A stretch of DNA of 64,000 bases, from the NCBI RefSeq assembly GCF_030506285.1, contig NZ_CP119422.1:6435501-6499500 (forward strand). The letters are read 5' to 3'. Each line of letters begins with the position of its first letter. Position 1 is the first letter of the stretch. Source of the DNA: Catalinimonas niigatensis. Lineage in GTDB: Bacteria > Bacteroidota > Bacteroidia > Cytophagales > Cyclobacteriaceae. The position numbers and the translations under genes were made by a program. Below, piece after piece: positions 14,535 through 23,867 of the stretch. A model generated the notes under the pieces. It made no database searches, was not told the DNA's origin, and was given only the letters and a program-made list of their open reading frames with translations.

Positions 14535-17500
14535 CTATTCGGGAATAAGCTCTTCCCCTTGCTTTAAGGGAGCTAAAGGAAGATTGCCAGTAGGTTCAAG
14601 TTTGGTACTATCCTGAACCTGCTGGTTATTGGTATTACGATTTTTCTCTTCAATTCCTTTGGTTCGGGCAGCGTTAAAAAGTTCGCGAACTTTGTCAAAA
14701 CTCTCTACATGCATCAAGCTGATTCCTTGGGTTGTATTATTACCGGCTCCTATACTGTTGAGAAGACTATTGTAAGTGTTTCTGTTGTAGACTTTTGCTC
14801 TCAGTTTTCCGTTTTGAGTCAGTAAGTATTCCACGGTTACATCCCCAATTACACTGGCGGCATCAGCTTCATTATTTACATTGGTAAAGCCTCCATCACG
14901 AGTGACGCGTAAACGACCATCAAGAAAGGTATAAGAGAGCCTGAGCTGAAAAGTATTAAAACGATCCTCATCAAACGATCCAAGATCCACATCAATTACC
15001 AGATTTTCGTCTACCTGACTTAACCAATAGCTGAATTGGTTAGAAAGGAGCTCACTCACACTGCTGCTGACCAGATTGCCGCCACCTTCAAAAGAACCTA
15101 TTTCTGAAAAGCGTCTCAACACTATGAGGCTAAATACCTGACGTTTAGTTTCTTCTTCTCCATAAAGGGCGCTGTTTTTTAATGTTTCAACAGCAGTTTG
15201 CAAATAGATATTGTTTTCCGGATAATTTTGCACATCTATTTTAAAATCAATGTCAGGTGTCATTAAGTCTCCAGTCAGGTTCATATAAACGATAGCATCA
15301 TATCTTCTGCGCACCTCATCATTATCTCTTGCCTCAGGATTAAGTACCAGGGGTTCCAATGAAGCGAGCTGCTGATAGGTGGCGTCAATATCTACGATCC
15401 CCCCATAAGGGTCGCCCAGCCATGAGATGGTACTGCCGGGTTGTATCTGAAATTCCTTGTTAATGATGTTATATAAGGTGAAATTATAACCACCTTCGAG
15501 GAAAGAAATATCGCCAAACATACTAAACTCACCAGCAGAGGAGAGCAAAAGCTGGAGCTGTCCTTCGCCTCTGCCCCGAATAATATCACCTGTTTTGATG
15601 TCAAAAATTAATTCTCCGTAAGCATCGGGTGTGATATCAATTTCCAGGTCAAGATTTACACCTTTTACATCTATTTTGTCGGTTAACGCTACCTCATCAA
15701 CACTATCCTGATGGTTCACAAAACTGATAAACTCTGATTGCTGTGCATCTTCAACGCTTTCAATAGGGATAAAAATTTTGGTGCCCTTTTCCGTTCTAAC
15801 CCGGGCTGTAATGTTCATATTCTCAATGGCACCCAATAAGCTTACCTCACCTGTTGCATAACCTTTCCCATAGAAAAGATCGTTGTCTTTTAACGTTGTA
15901 TTAAGGACTGCAACATTATCAAGAGAGCCACTCAGGTCAATCACATAGTTGGTAAACCCATCATGAAAGATTCCTCCATTAAAAACAGCTATGTTATTTC
16001 GGGGATCAAAAAGAGTAAGATCTTTGACGCCTATGGTATTTTCATCAAAAAAGATACCTCCATCAAAACTATAGCTGGTATTCAGATAATTGATTTTGAT
16101 GCTTCCATTCTGGATATCACCCTGCCCCAAAAGTATCGGGTATTGTAAGGTTCCGGAAATTGTAAAATTGCCATCAGCTGTGCCTCCAAATTCAGAAAAA
16201 TAATCATCAAAATAAGGTTCAAGAATGTTAATATTGGCATCCTGGAAAAAAGCTTTAAGATTCAACTGCTCTACTTCTGCCTGGGGTTTGTAGCCTCCAT
16301 TAAGTGAAATAATACGTTTACCGTTCCCGTTGACCATCAGGTTAAGCCTCATTTCTTTAGCAGTATTGTCCCAATCTGCCAGACTGATGATATTCCCAAC
16401 TTTGAAGTTGTTGATGCTAAAGTTTTGGATAGAAAACTCACTATCCAGTACAAGTTGGCGGGTACTGTCCTGGTCAGCACTGAATATATTTTGTATATCC
16501 AGAAAGCCATTCACTTCTCCCTGGTAATTTCGTTTTAGCAGAGGGTTCAGGTTATCTACCTGAAAATGATTGATTTTTAAAGTCAGGGTTTTTTCTGGTT
16601 GATCTGATAAACCTCCAAAAATAGAAATCTCCTGCATTCCCTCTTCATTAGACTGATTGAATAAAGCGAACTGAGAAAATGAGATTTCATTGTTGGTGAT
16701 AATTACCTTATTGCTATCAGAGAAAAACCAGGAGTGATCAAGGACTAATAAATCGGATGGGTGAAACTGAATTTCAGTAGTATCCTTCAAAAACCATAAT
16801 TCACCCGACAGATTCGCGTGATTGGTAGTGTTCTCCTGCTGAATACTTTGCTGAAAATCAATATGATCATCGGACCAGATTGCTTCAAATATAAAGTCTT
16901 CAGTAGTTAGGTTAAGTTCATCTTTGTCTATTTCCTGTCTGTCTGATTCCAGATATACCATGGCAAGCACCTGTGTGCTGTCGGTAATCTTTGAAGTAGA
17001 TATGTCTATCTTATTATCTAATAGCAAGCTATTATCATACTTAATACTGTCGATCTTGCTATGGAGTGTGATGATGTTGGTGTACCCTCCGGTAAATTTA
17101 CCTTCTAAAAGTGTATTATAGGATACACTCATTTGCGGAGCAAAAAGCTGCAGTACCGGATTAAAATCCTCCAGATAGAATTCGTAGTTGAGCTCATATT
17201 TTTGTTCCTCATAAGATGCAATTGAGTTTACTTTTTTGTTGCTGTAATAAGCCTTAAGCTCTTCGGCATCATTAGTGAATATTAAAGCATACTCTTTTGC
17301 CAACTCTTCTACATCCTTAATCAGATATGAAAAATCATATTTGCCGGTTAGGCTTGCATTAAATTTATCAGAGTGTAGTTTAAAGGATCTTTCTTCTTCA
17401 CTTTTAATAGATTCAAAAGAGAGTGTGTCCACTGCGAGGTTTCTGCCCTGATAAGAAACGAAAAGCTCACTAAAAGAGGCATCACCCACCAAGTCGTCTA

Positions 17501-19184
17501 TTTTAAAGCCTTTGGTATTGGTAACAAGGCTGGTACTGAAAAAAATATCTTCTTCAGTCAGCTTAAGGGGTTTCAGAAATGCGGTATCCAGTTGAGCTTC
17601 CAGAACGATATCTTCCTTGCCATCTCTCAAATCTACTGTGCCATTGAGAGAAAACTTAAGATTAGGATCTGCGATATTTAACTTACCCTCAAAAAATGAC
17701 TTGGCAAAGTGGGCATTGGTAGAAATGTTTTTATAGCGGTAATGATTAACCCCCAGATACTTGAATTTTGCATCTAGCTGAAAATCCGCATCATCAACAT
17801 TCAGCCCGTTTCCATTGATAGTTCCGTTGAAAGTTGTCTTTTGGAATAGCCCGGGCTCAGGACTAAAAGCACTCAGATCAAAATCGGTGAGGGCCAGGCT
17901 TCCCGCATAAATAGGCTTGTCTTCAATTTTCAGGTTGATGTCAGAAACGATTTTTCCAAGTGCAGTTTGCGCATTTCCGTTGGCAACAAAGTCATTGGGG
18001 AAACCCAAAAACTGCCCATTAATATAGATATCCCCAAATTTACGGATAGTCCTAAAAGATTCCTGATCATCTATATATTGCTCCAGGTCTTTGGTATCAA
18101 TGAGTGCCTCTTTCAGATTAAGATCAATAAAAGTTTCTTTGAAATCAGGCAAACCATCAAAGCTGACTTCACCTGCCATGTGGCTTCTGGCACCATAATC
18201 CAGTATGAAATCTTTTACCGTAAAATTTCTTACCAGCCCGTCAAACTCTCCACTGATCGTATAAAACTCATCAAAGCGCTGTAGATAAGGAGCAAAAAGT
18301 GCCAGATCACGTGAATGAATTTCTGTTTGCTTTATGCTGGCATTAATAGTTACACTGTCATTAAAATAGCTGAGGTCTGCTTTAGAGTCGTAATGAAAAA
18401 CCACAGAATCTCTTACAGTACTGTTGCCAGCGTAGAGATCAAAATCACGGAAAGTCATAGATTGGTTGGTGTACTGGTAAAAACCTGTAAAATCATGTAT
18501 GGTAAAATCATTTACCGGTTCATAACACCTCAGGCGATTGACCATGAGCTCCAATGTATCAGCTACTACTCTGAAATTCTTGACGTCGCCGTTAATTTTC
18601 TCAAGTTCAAAATGGTTATAGTCAAAAGCAGTGGTGATCGGAGGTCTTTCCAAATCCGAATAACTAAATTTCATTTCTCTCAGATGTACATCAGAAATCG
18701 TGAATACAGGAGGGGCTTTGGATTTTGGAGTGCCTCTTTTCTTAAAGATGCTACGGACATTGTCAATAAAACGAGTCATATTGAGCGTGCTATCTACAGG
18801 GCTTTTGGTCAGATTTACTTCGCCTCCCTGTATATGTGCTTCACTCAGATAAATATTGCGACCATCAATGAGAGTACGGATGTCAAAATCAATGGCTATC
18901 TCGCTTACCTGGATCATAGGAATTTTGTCATCATCAATCACCGCAATACTATCCAGCACGATGGTATCAAACCATTTGATATTTACTTTTTTGATGGAAG
19001 TCTGGAAGCCGGTTTTTTCTGTGATGGTTTGAGCAAGTTTATGAACAATCCTAGTCTGGATATAGGGAATTTGCACGGTAGCAACTAGCAAGGCTAACGT
19101 AATTGTAAGAACAACAGTAAGCCATAGTAAAGTCTTGAAGACTTTGCGTTGGGTTGTGCTACGATTTGTTGTTTCTTTGCTCAA
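14535..19184 (-). CDS. TamB-type translocation and assembly module / AsmA-like bridge protein
   Basis: A 1549-residue envelope protein. One N-terminal transmembrane segment (about residues 16-38) anchors it in the inner membrane, and the rest is long beta-rich repeat spanning the periplasm, ending in the DUF490/TamB domain (about 1100-1510). In other bacteria TamB works with the BamA-like TamA and acts in outer-membrane protein insertion or phospholipid transport. The reading frame opens with TTG at 19184; no ATG lies between it and the upstream stop, so TTG is the likely start. Divergent from tsaD by 14 bp. No tamA is adjacent. The last 40 residues are a polar, proline-rich tail. Confidence 0.9.
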   Translation of the reverse strand: MSKETTNRSTTQRKVFKTLLWLTVVLTITLALLVATVQIPYIQTRIVHKLAQTITEKTGFQTSIKKVNIKWFDTIVLDSIAVIDDDKIPMIQVSEIAIDFDIRTLIDGRNIYLSEAHIQGGEVNLTKSPVDSTLNMTRFIDNVRSIFKKRGTPKSKAPPVFTISDVHLREMKFSYSDLERPPITTAFDYNHFELEKINGDVKNFRVVADTLELMVNRLRCYEPVNDFTIHDFTGFYQYTNQSMTFRDFDLYAGNSTVRDSVVFHYDSKADLSYFNDSVTINASIKQTEIHSRDLALFAPYLQRFDEFYTISGEFDGLVRNFTVKDFILDYGARSHMAGEVSFDGLPDFKETFIDLNLKEALIDTKDLEQYIDDQESFRTIRKFGDIYINGQFLGFPNDFVANGNAQTALGKIVSDINLKIEDKPIYAGSLALTDFDLSAFSPEPGLFQKTTFNGTINGNGLNVDDADFQLDAKFKYLGVNHYRYKNISTNAHFAKSFFEGKLNIADPNLKFSLNGTVDLRDGKEDIVLEAQLDTAFLKPLKLTEEDIFFSTSLVTNTKGFKIDDLVGDASFSELFVSYQGRNLAVDTLSFESIKSEEERSFKLHSDKFNASLTGKYDFSYLIKDVEELAKEYALIFTNDAEELKAYYSNKKVNSIASYEEQKYELNYEFYLEDFNPVLQLFAPQMSVSYNTLLEGKFTGGYTNIITLHSKIDSIKYDNSLLLDNKIDISTSKITDSTQVLAMVYLESDRQEIDKDELNLTTEDFIFEAIWSDDHIDFQQSIQQENTTNHANLSGELWFLKDTTEIQFHPSDLLVLDHSWFFSDSNKVIITNNEISFSQFALFNQSNEEGMQEISIFGGLSDQPEKTLTLKINHFQVDNLNPLLKRNYQGEVNGFLDIQNIFSADQDSTRQLVLDSEFSIQNFSINNFKVGNIISLADWDNTAKEMRLNLMVNGNGKRIISLNGGYKPQAEVEQLNLKAFFQDANINILEPYFDDYFSEFGGTADGNFTISGTLQYPILLGQGDIQNGSIKINYLNTSYSFDGGIFFDENTIGVKDLTLFDPRNNIAVFNGGIFHDGFTNYVIDLSGSLDNVAVLNTTLKDNDLFYGKGYATGEVSLLGAIENMNITARVRTEKGTKIFIPIESVEDAQQSEFISFVNHQDSVDEVALTDKIDVKGVNLDLEIDITPDAYGELIFDIKTGDIIRGRGEGQLQLLLSSAGEFSMFGDISFLEGGYNFTLYNIINKEFQIQPGSTISWLGDPYGGIVDIDATYQQLASLEPLVLNPEARDNDEVRRRYDAIVYMNLTGDLMTPDIDFKIDVQNYPENNIYLQTAVETLKNSALYGEEETKRQVFSLIVLRRFSEIGSFEGGGNLVSSSVSELLSNQFSYWLSQVDENLVIDVDLGSFDEDRFNTFQLRLSYTFLDGRLRVTRDGGFTNVNNEADAASVIGDVTVEYLLTQNGKLRAKVYNRNTYNSLLNSIGAGNNTTQGISLMHVESFDKVRELFNAARTKGIEEKNRNTNNQQVQDSTKLEPTGNLPLAPLKQGEELIPE

Positions 19185-19198
19185 ATTGTCTTGTGCAT

Positions 19199-20245
19199 AT
19201 GAATAAGTCCCGACATAAATTCAAAGAACCTGATCTTGTCAATATACTGGCAATTGAGTCATCGTGTGATGATACCTCGGCTGCTGTAATACAAAACGGA
19301 AAGATACTAAGCAACATTATAGCTTCTCAATCAGTTCATGAAAAATATGGCGGTGTAGTACCGGAATTAGCCTCTCGTGCGCACCAACAAAACATTGTGC
19401 CCGTTGTCCATCAGGCGCTTTCCGAAGCAAATATAACAAAAACTATGCTTAGTGGAGTGGCATTTACTCAAGGTCCTGGCTTATTGGGCTCACTTTTAGT
19501 GGGAACCTCTTTTGCCAAGTCTCTTGCTTATGCATTAGATATTCCATTGTTGGCAGTAGATCATATGCAGGCCCATATTCTGGCTCATTTTATTGATGAC
19601 CCTAAGCCTACTTTTCCTTTCCTTTGTCTTACAGTGAGTGGGGGGCATACGCAGATTGTAAAGGTAAATAACTATCTGGATATGGAAATACTGGGAGAGA
19701 CTCAGGATGACGCGGTAGGCGAGGCCTTTGATAAGTGTGCTAAGCTTATGGGCTTACCTTATCCGGGTGGTCCATACGTCGATCAATTGGCTCATAGCGG
19801 TGATCCGAAAAAATATGCTTTCCCTATGACCCATATGCCGGATTTACAATATTCTTTCAGTGGAATTAAGACAGCATTTCTCAATTTTTTAAAAAATAAT
19901 GAAAGAAAAGACCCTGATTTTATTGAAAAAAATAAAGCAGATATTGCAGCCAGTATTCAGAATACTTTGATTGAAATGCTTTTGCAAAAGCTACTGAAAG
20001 CTTCTCAGAAGACCAACATACGTGAAATAGCGATAGCTGGTGGAGTTTCTGCCAACAGCGAACTAAGGGATAAACTGGAAGAAGAATCTGTAAAAAACGA
20101 TTGGACGGTATATTTACCCAAGTTAGCCTATTGTACTGATAATGCTGCCATGATTGCCATGACAGCACATTACCTATTGCTGGAAGGTAAAAAGGCCTCT
20201 TTACGAACAGATCCGGATGCCCGATTACATTTCATGGGTCATTGA
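19199..20245 (+). CDS. tsaD: tRNA N6-adenosine threonylcarbamoyltransferase
   Basis: Transfers threonylcarbamoyl from TC-AMP to A37 of ANN-decoding tRNAs (t6A), together with TsaB and TsaE, encoded elsewhere. The 348 residues show I-E-S-S-C-D-D-T-S, P-E-L-A-S-R-A-H, the metal-binding H-M-Q-A-H and the G-G-H-T/G-G-V-S-A-N ATP-binding segments. I use the ATG at 19199; an upstream ATG at 19154 would extend it into the tamB gene and add a Cys-rich stretch not typical of the family. It converges with and overlaps the next gene by 7 bp. Confidence 0.97.
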   Translation: MNKSRHKFKEPDLVNILAIESSCDDTSAAVIQNGKILSNIIASQSVHEKYGGVVPELASRAHQQNIVPVVHQALSEANITKTMLSGVAFTQGPGLLGSLLVGTSFAKSLAYALDIPLLAVDHMQAHILAHFIDDPKPTFPFLCLTVSGGHTQIVKVNNYLDMEILGETQDDAVGEAFDKCAKLMGLPYPGGPYVDQLAHSGDPKKYAFPMTHMPDLQYSFSGIKTAFLNFLKNNERKDPDFIEKNKADIAASIQNTLIEMLLQKLLKASQKTNIREIAIAGGVSANSELRDKLEEESVKNDWTVYLPKLAYCTDNAAMIAMTAHYLLLEGKKASLRTDPDARLHFMGH

Positions 20246-21540
20246 GAATCCGGTTCTGAAAGCAAGTTTTCAGGTAATACGCGCATCAGATTGGGAAAGG
20301 TCAGGTAAGTTTTAGGTAATCCAATGGCCGAAAAGGTAGGTAAGGCTTTAATTGCATCAAATAATTCCTTTCTGATCTTATTTCTATCTTCAGAAGTGAG
20401 CTTTTCCTGTTGATTTTTCTGAAGAAGCTTGAGTAATTCCGGTTGTTTTACTATTTCTTCTTTGAGAGCCGGGATTTGTGTTTGGATCATTATGGCTATT
20501 CTGTTTAAAAGATGATTTCCCAGTTGATCAATTTTATCTTTGTCCTGTATCTGAATTTGCTGCCCATATTCTACAATAAAGCTTTCTACCGCTACCATAC
20601 TACTTTGAAAAGTTGTGATATCAAGATTAAGTTTTTTTTGAAGCTTTTCTAAAAATAATTGTTCTTCCTCATTGATAATCCGGTCAGCACATACGGTAAG
20701 TATTGCAAGCTCCATCAGGTGCCTTTTCATAATGGGAGACTTTACTTCCTCAAAATCTATAGCGCTAATATTAAGACCATCATGAAGAAGGTCAAGCGCA
20801 GACTGATGGGTAGCTTTATCAAAATGAGCAAGTTCCAGATAATTTTGCAAAAGTTGTTTTTCTTCTGCCTCAATGGATCTGTTGGCGTAGGCTGCAGCCA
20901 GAATAATTTTAAAAATCAGTAAACGATCTTGTTGATGCTTTTCAATCAAGCGTTCCGATTCTTCGTGCATCATGAACGCATGTAACCACTGTCCGAAATA
21001 AAGCACATCCAAAAAGAGTAAACTGCTCTTGAAAAATTGTCCTCCCAGATTTTTGTCGGATTTTTCACCTTCAACCCTCAGATTAAGAAGAAACTCAGAC
21101 AATTCCAGACCTTTTTTATCACGCCGAAACCACCCCGAAGAGGAACTGGAAGAAGCATGGGGATAAACTGCTTTATAAAATTTTCCGATAAAAATAGCAG
21201 ATTCCAATAAGGCATCGGCTACATCCAGGCGCTGACTGATTTGCTGATAACGAGGTGAGATCAACCCGCTATTTAAAAAGCTTTCTGTCAAAATGATCTT
21301 CATTTTGTCCTGAGCTGGCATTTTTTCAGTACGGAGTGCTCTTAAAAATGACTTATAGTATATAGGGATATTGGCCGGATGCCCATAAAGTAAGCCAGTG
21401 GGTTGTAATAGTTCATATAAAATAGCTTCCGGCTCATGATGATCTTCCCTATCCATCAGCCTGTCGTATTCTTTCTTCAGCGCATAGTTATTTCTAAGAT
21501 AGAGATAGTGCCTCAGCCAACCTTTTTTATGAAAATCCAT
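20239..21540 (-). CDS. Protein with TerB-like helical domain, function unknown
   Basis: A 433-residue soluble, mostly helical protein without signal peptide. Residues 205-320 (K-I-I-L-A-A-A-Y-A-N-R-S-I-E-A-E-E, then A-I-L-T-V-C-A-D-R-I-I-N-E-E-E) show the paired 'A-x-x-x-D-G-x-I-x-x-x-E' acidic pattern of TerB/tellurite-resistance-like folds, here duplicated. A poly-serine linker at about residues 151-157 separates an N-terminal helical part. The name TerB does not imply tellurite resistance; no other ter genes are nearby. It overlaps the tsaD stop by 7 bp on the opposite strand. Confidence 0.65.
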   Translation of the reverse strand: MDFHKKGWLRHYLYLRNNYALKKEYDRLMDREDHHEPEAILYELLQPTGLLYGHPANIPIYYKSFLRALRTEKMPAQDKMKIILTESFLNSGLISPRYQQISQRLDVADALLESAIFIGKFYKAVYPHASSSSSSGWFRRDKKGLELSEFLLNLRVEGEKSDKNLGGQFFKSSLLFLDVLYFGQWLHAFMMHEESERLIEKHQQDRLLIFKIILAAAYANRSIEAEEKQLLQNYLELAHFDKATHQSALDLLHDGLNISAIDFEEVKSPIMKRHLMELAILTVCADRIINEEEQLFLEKLQKKLNLDITTFQSSMVAVESFIVEYGQQIQIQDKDKIDQLGNHLLNRIAIMIQTQIPALKEEIVKQPELLKLLQKNQQEKLTSEDRNKIRKELFDAIKALPTFSAIGLPKTYLTFPNLMRVLPENLLSEPDSQ

Positions 21541-21754
21541 AACATTTTTTTCTACAATATATGTTATTCTATCAGGATATTTGGTTACTTCTTAGGCTAG
21601 GAGCAGAATCAATATGTAAGCAGATGAAGGTTTCGTAATCTATTAAGAAGGTATGTGAATAAAAACTTAGCTTAGGGAGATTGTTGGAAACTAACCAAAT
21701 TCAAATTTATTTTAGTGAAGATATTCTTATATTGAAAGATTGATAAGTAAGCGT

Positions 21755-22225
21755 ATGGCAAAAAATGAAAAACAGCGATTTGCAAATAAAATTAATATCA
21801 ATAATCGCAAAGCTAGTTATGAGTATCATTTTCTGGATAAATATATAGCGGGAATCCAATTAAGGGGTACTGAGATCAAATCAATCCGGGAAGGGAAAGT
21901 GAATTTACAGGAAGGGTTTTGTTATATGAAAGGAGGAGAGCTATTTGTAAAACAAATGCATATTTCTCCTTATGCCCAGGGTACGCATTATAATCATGTG
22001 TCTGATCGGGAACGTAAGCTTTTACTTACCAAAAAAGAACTGGAAAAAATAGCATCTAAAAGTGAGGAAAAAGGGCTGACTATGGTGCCAACTCGTTTAT
22101 TTATCAATGATCGGGGGTTGGCGAAGCTTGAGTTTGCATTGGCAAAAGGAAAGAAACTCTATGACAAAAGAGATGACATCAAGCAGAAAGATGTAAAACG
22201 TGAATTAGATAGAATGCATATATAA
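21755..22225 (+). CDS. smpB: SsrA-binding protein SmpB
   Basis: Binds tmRNA and delivers it to stalled ribosomes in trans-translation. The 156 residues include N-R-K-A-S-Y-E-Y-H-F, the signature G-T-E-I-K-S-I-R-E-G-K-V-N-L, and the basic C-terminal tail K-K-L-Y-D-K-R-D-D-I-K-Q-K-D that enters the mRNA channel. The ATG at 21755 fits the family N-terminus; a TTG five codons upstream is in frame but unlikely. No tmRNA gene is seen in the window. The HNH gene follows 68 bp later. Confidence 0.97.
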   Translation: MAKNEKQRFANKININNRKASYEYHFLDKYIAGIQLRGTEIKSIREGKVNLQEGFCYMKGGELFVKQMHISPYAQGTHYNHVSDRERKLLLTKKELEKIASKSEEKGLTMVPTRLFINDRGLAKLEFALAKGKKLYDKRDDIKQKDVKRELDRMHI

Positions 22226-22293
22226 AAGAAGGGAGAAGGGCATTTCCATGATAGGTTAAGATTATTTATTGTATTAAACGAAAATAGAGTTCA

Positions 22294-22797
22294 ATGAATC
22301 ATACTGTTTTACTGCTGAATCAGGATTATAGCCCTTTAGCCATTTGCTCTATGGAGCGTGCCTTCATACTTGTTTTTTTGAATAAAGCTGAATTATTAAC
22401 CGAAGTAGAAGATGATGTTTTACATACTGTAGATCAGTCATTCCCTATGCCTGCTGTGATCCGTCTTTATAAATACATTCATATCCCTTATCGTGGAGTA
22501 GTACTTACCCGTCAAAATATTTTTAAAAGAGATAGGTTTAGCTGCCAGTATTGTGGTGCTAATAAAAACCTCACACTTGATCATGTCATCCCTCGTTCCA
22601 AAGGGGGAAAAACCAGTTGGGGGAATTTGGTGACAGCCTGTAGGCGCTGCAATACCAACAAGGGAGACCGTTCACCTGAAGCAGCAGGCCTCAAGTTACA
22701 AAAAAAGCCCCACAAGCCTACTTACCTGATGTTCTTGCGCGACTACTCAGGTGCTATGCGTAAAGAATGGCAACCCTTTCTAAATTATGCCTCTTAA
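22294..22797 (+). CDS. HNH endonuclease family protein
   Basis: A 167-residue protein with an HNH nuclease core: C-Q-Y-C-G (about 86-90), L-D-H-V-I-P-R-S-K-G-G (about 97-107), W-G-N-L-V-T-A-C-R-R-C-N (112-123), i.e. two CxxC zinc-binding pairs around the His-Asn-His residues. The N-terminal V-L-L-L-N-Q-D-Y-S-P-L-A is characteristic of the short chromosomal HNH family widespread in bacteria, whose role is not settled (DNA repair has been suggested). It is not associated with a restriction methylase or phage genes here, so it reads as a core gene. Confidence 0.9.
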   Translation: MNHTVLLLNQDYSPLAICSMERAFILVFLNKAELLTEVEDDVLHTVDQSFPMPAVIRLYKYIHIPYRGVVLTRQNIFKRDRFSCQYCGANKNLTLDHVIPRSKGGKTSWGNLVTACRRCNTNKGDRSPEAAGLKLQKKPHKPTYLMFLRDYSGAMRKEWQPFLNYAS

Positions 22798-22933
22798 ATC
22801 AAGCCAGAAAATTATTTTCTATTCCTGAAGCTTGAGATATCGGTATTATTTTTGGTACTTTATTTATTTGTATTATGATTTTATAAAGTGAAATCAGCTT
22901 ACACTAAATAAGCACCAATAATAATAATAGCGT

Positions 22934-23791
22934 ATGATATCTCTTACAAAAACGAATTTGATGATACAAGTTAGCATCATGACGGTATTCATTTTATCTT
23001 CACTTACTGCCTGTGAAGATGAAGACACTGGTTCTGAAAATGAAGAAACCCAATCAGAGCAAGCCATCAGCGATGAAGCCCTCGCCGACGATTTGTTTGA
23101 GGATATGGATGAGATCAGCATGGAAGCTGCTACATATGAGGAAAACGCAAGAATGGAAGGAAGTGTATTGAACAGCCTGAATTGTGTAAGCAGAACTATA
23201 GAGCGTGAAAACCCGAATAGTCTGTCCAAAAGAGTAACGCTTACTTTTAGTGATGGCTGTGAAGATGCCAGTGGAAGAGTCAGAAGTGGCAGTATTATCG
23301 TGAACCATTCTATTGACTTTACTTCAGCTACTTATTCGGTAAGCACTACTTTTGAAGATTTCTATGTGAATGGGCATCAGATTGAAGGGACCAGGAGCTT
23401 AGTCTATGCTTCTGATGGAAAAAATTTAATATCTGCTACCATTACCCTCACAAATGGAAAGATTTCATTGACTGACGGAAGTACTATCACACGGAATGGA
23501 AGCTTTACTAAGATGATTAACCATGAGTTAGGAGAAGTTAGCCTGAGCGGAAGTGCTTCCGGAGTAAATCGTAATGGTATCAGTTACATTTCTGAAATTA
23601 CGCGTCCTTTGGTATATAAAGTAGCTTGTGCAAGCGACGGTATCTTTATGGCTTCCAGCGGTAACAAGTCAATCAGCAGAGCAGGTAGAAAGACTTTAGA
23701 ACTGGACTACGGAGATGGGATTTGTGATCGTAGCCTGACTTTAAGTGCTGATGGTGTAGAACGTACTTTAGAAATCACGATAAATAAATAA
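22934..23791 (+). CDS. Lipoprotein with acidic N-terminus, function unknown
   Basis: 285 residues with a lipoprotein signal: hydrophobic segment and L-T-A-C lipobox, Cys27. The mature protein begins C-E-D-E-D-T and stays strongly acidic for 20 residues. From about residue 70 the protein is beta-rich, with repeated T-x-S-x-G-x and N-G-S patterns and four cysteines. Acidic residues right after the lipid cysteine are a known surface-export signal in Bacteroidota, so this is probably exposed on the cell surface. No family recognised. Transcribed alone, ended by the terminator at 23810-23846. Confidence 0.72.
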   Translation: MISLTKTNLMIQVSIMTVFILSSLTACEDEDTGSENEETQSEQAISDEALADDLFEDMDEISMEAATYEENARMEGSVLNSLNCVSRTIERENPNSLSKRVTLTFSDGCEDASGRVRSGSIIVNHSIDFTSATYSVSTTFEDFYVNGHQIEGTRSLVYASDGKNLISATITLTNGKISLTDGSTITRNGSFTKMINHELGEVSLSGSASGVNRNGISYISEITRPLVYKVACASDGIFMASSGNKSISRAGRKTLELDYGDGICDRSLTLSADGVERTLEITINK

Positions 23792-23809
23792 AAGTTAATG
23801 ATTGAAATG

Positions 23810-23846
23810 AAAGAGCCCTCTGTCTGTACGAGACGGAGGGCTCTTT
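23810..23846. terminator. Bidirectional terminator between the lipoprotein and sucC
   Basis: AAAGAGCCCTCTGTCT (23810-23825), 5-nt loop, AGACGGAGGGCTCTTT (23831-23846): a 16-bp stem with one T-G wobble and T-rich sequence after it. It lies between convergent genes and can serve both. Confidence 0.92.
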
Positions 23847-23867
23847 TATGGAAAGTGCTTCCTACAA

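Noticed and set aside
18315-19088. 257-codon open frame on the + strand inside tamB
   Set aside because: Entirely antisense to a long, well-supported gene, with biased low-complexity composition and no recognisable domain. Open antisense frames are expected in a gene this long.
22294-22797. HNH protein as a restriction or homing endonuclease
   Set aside because: No methylase, intron or mobile context; the sequence matches the stand-alone chromosomal HNH family.
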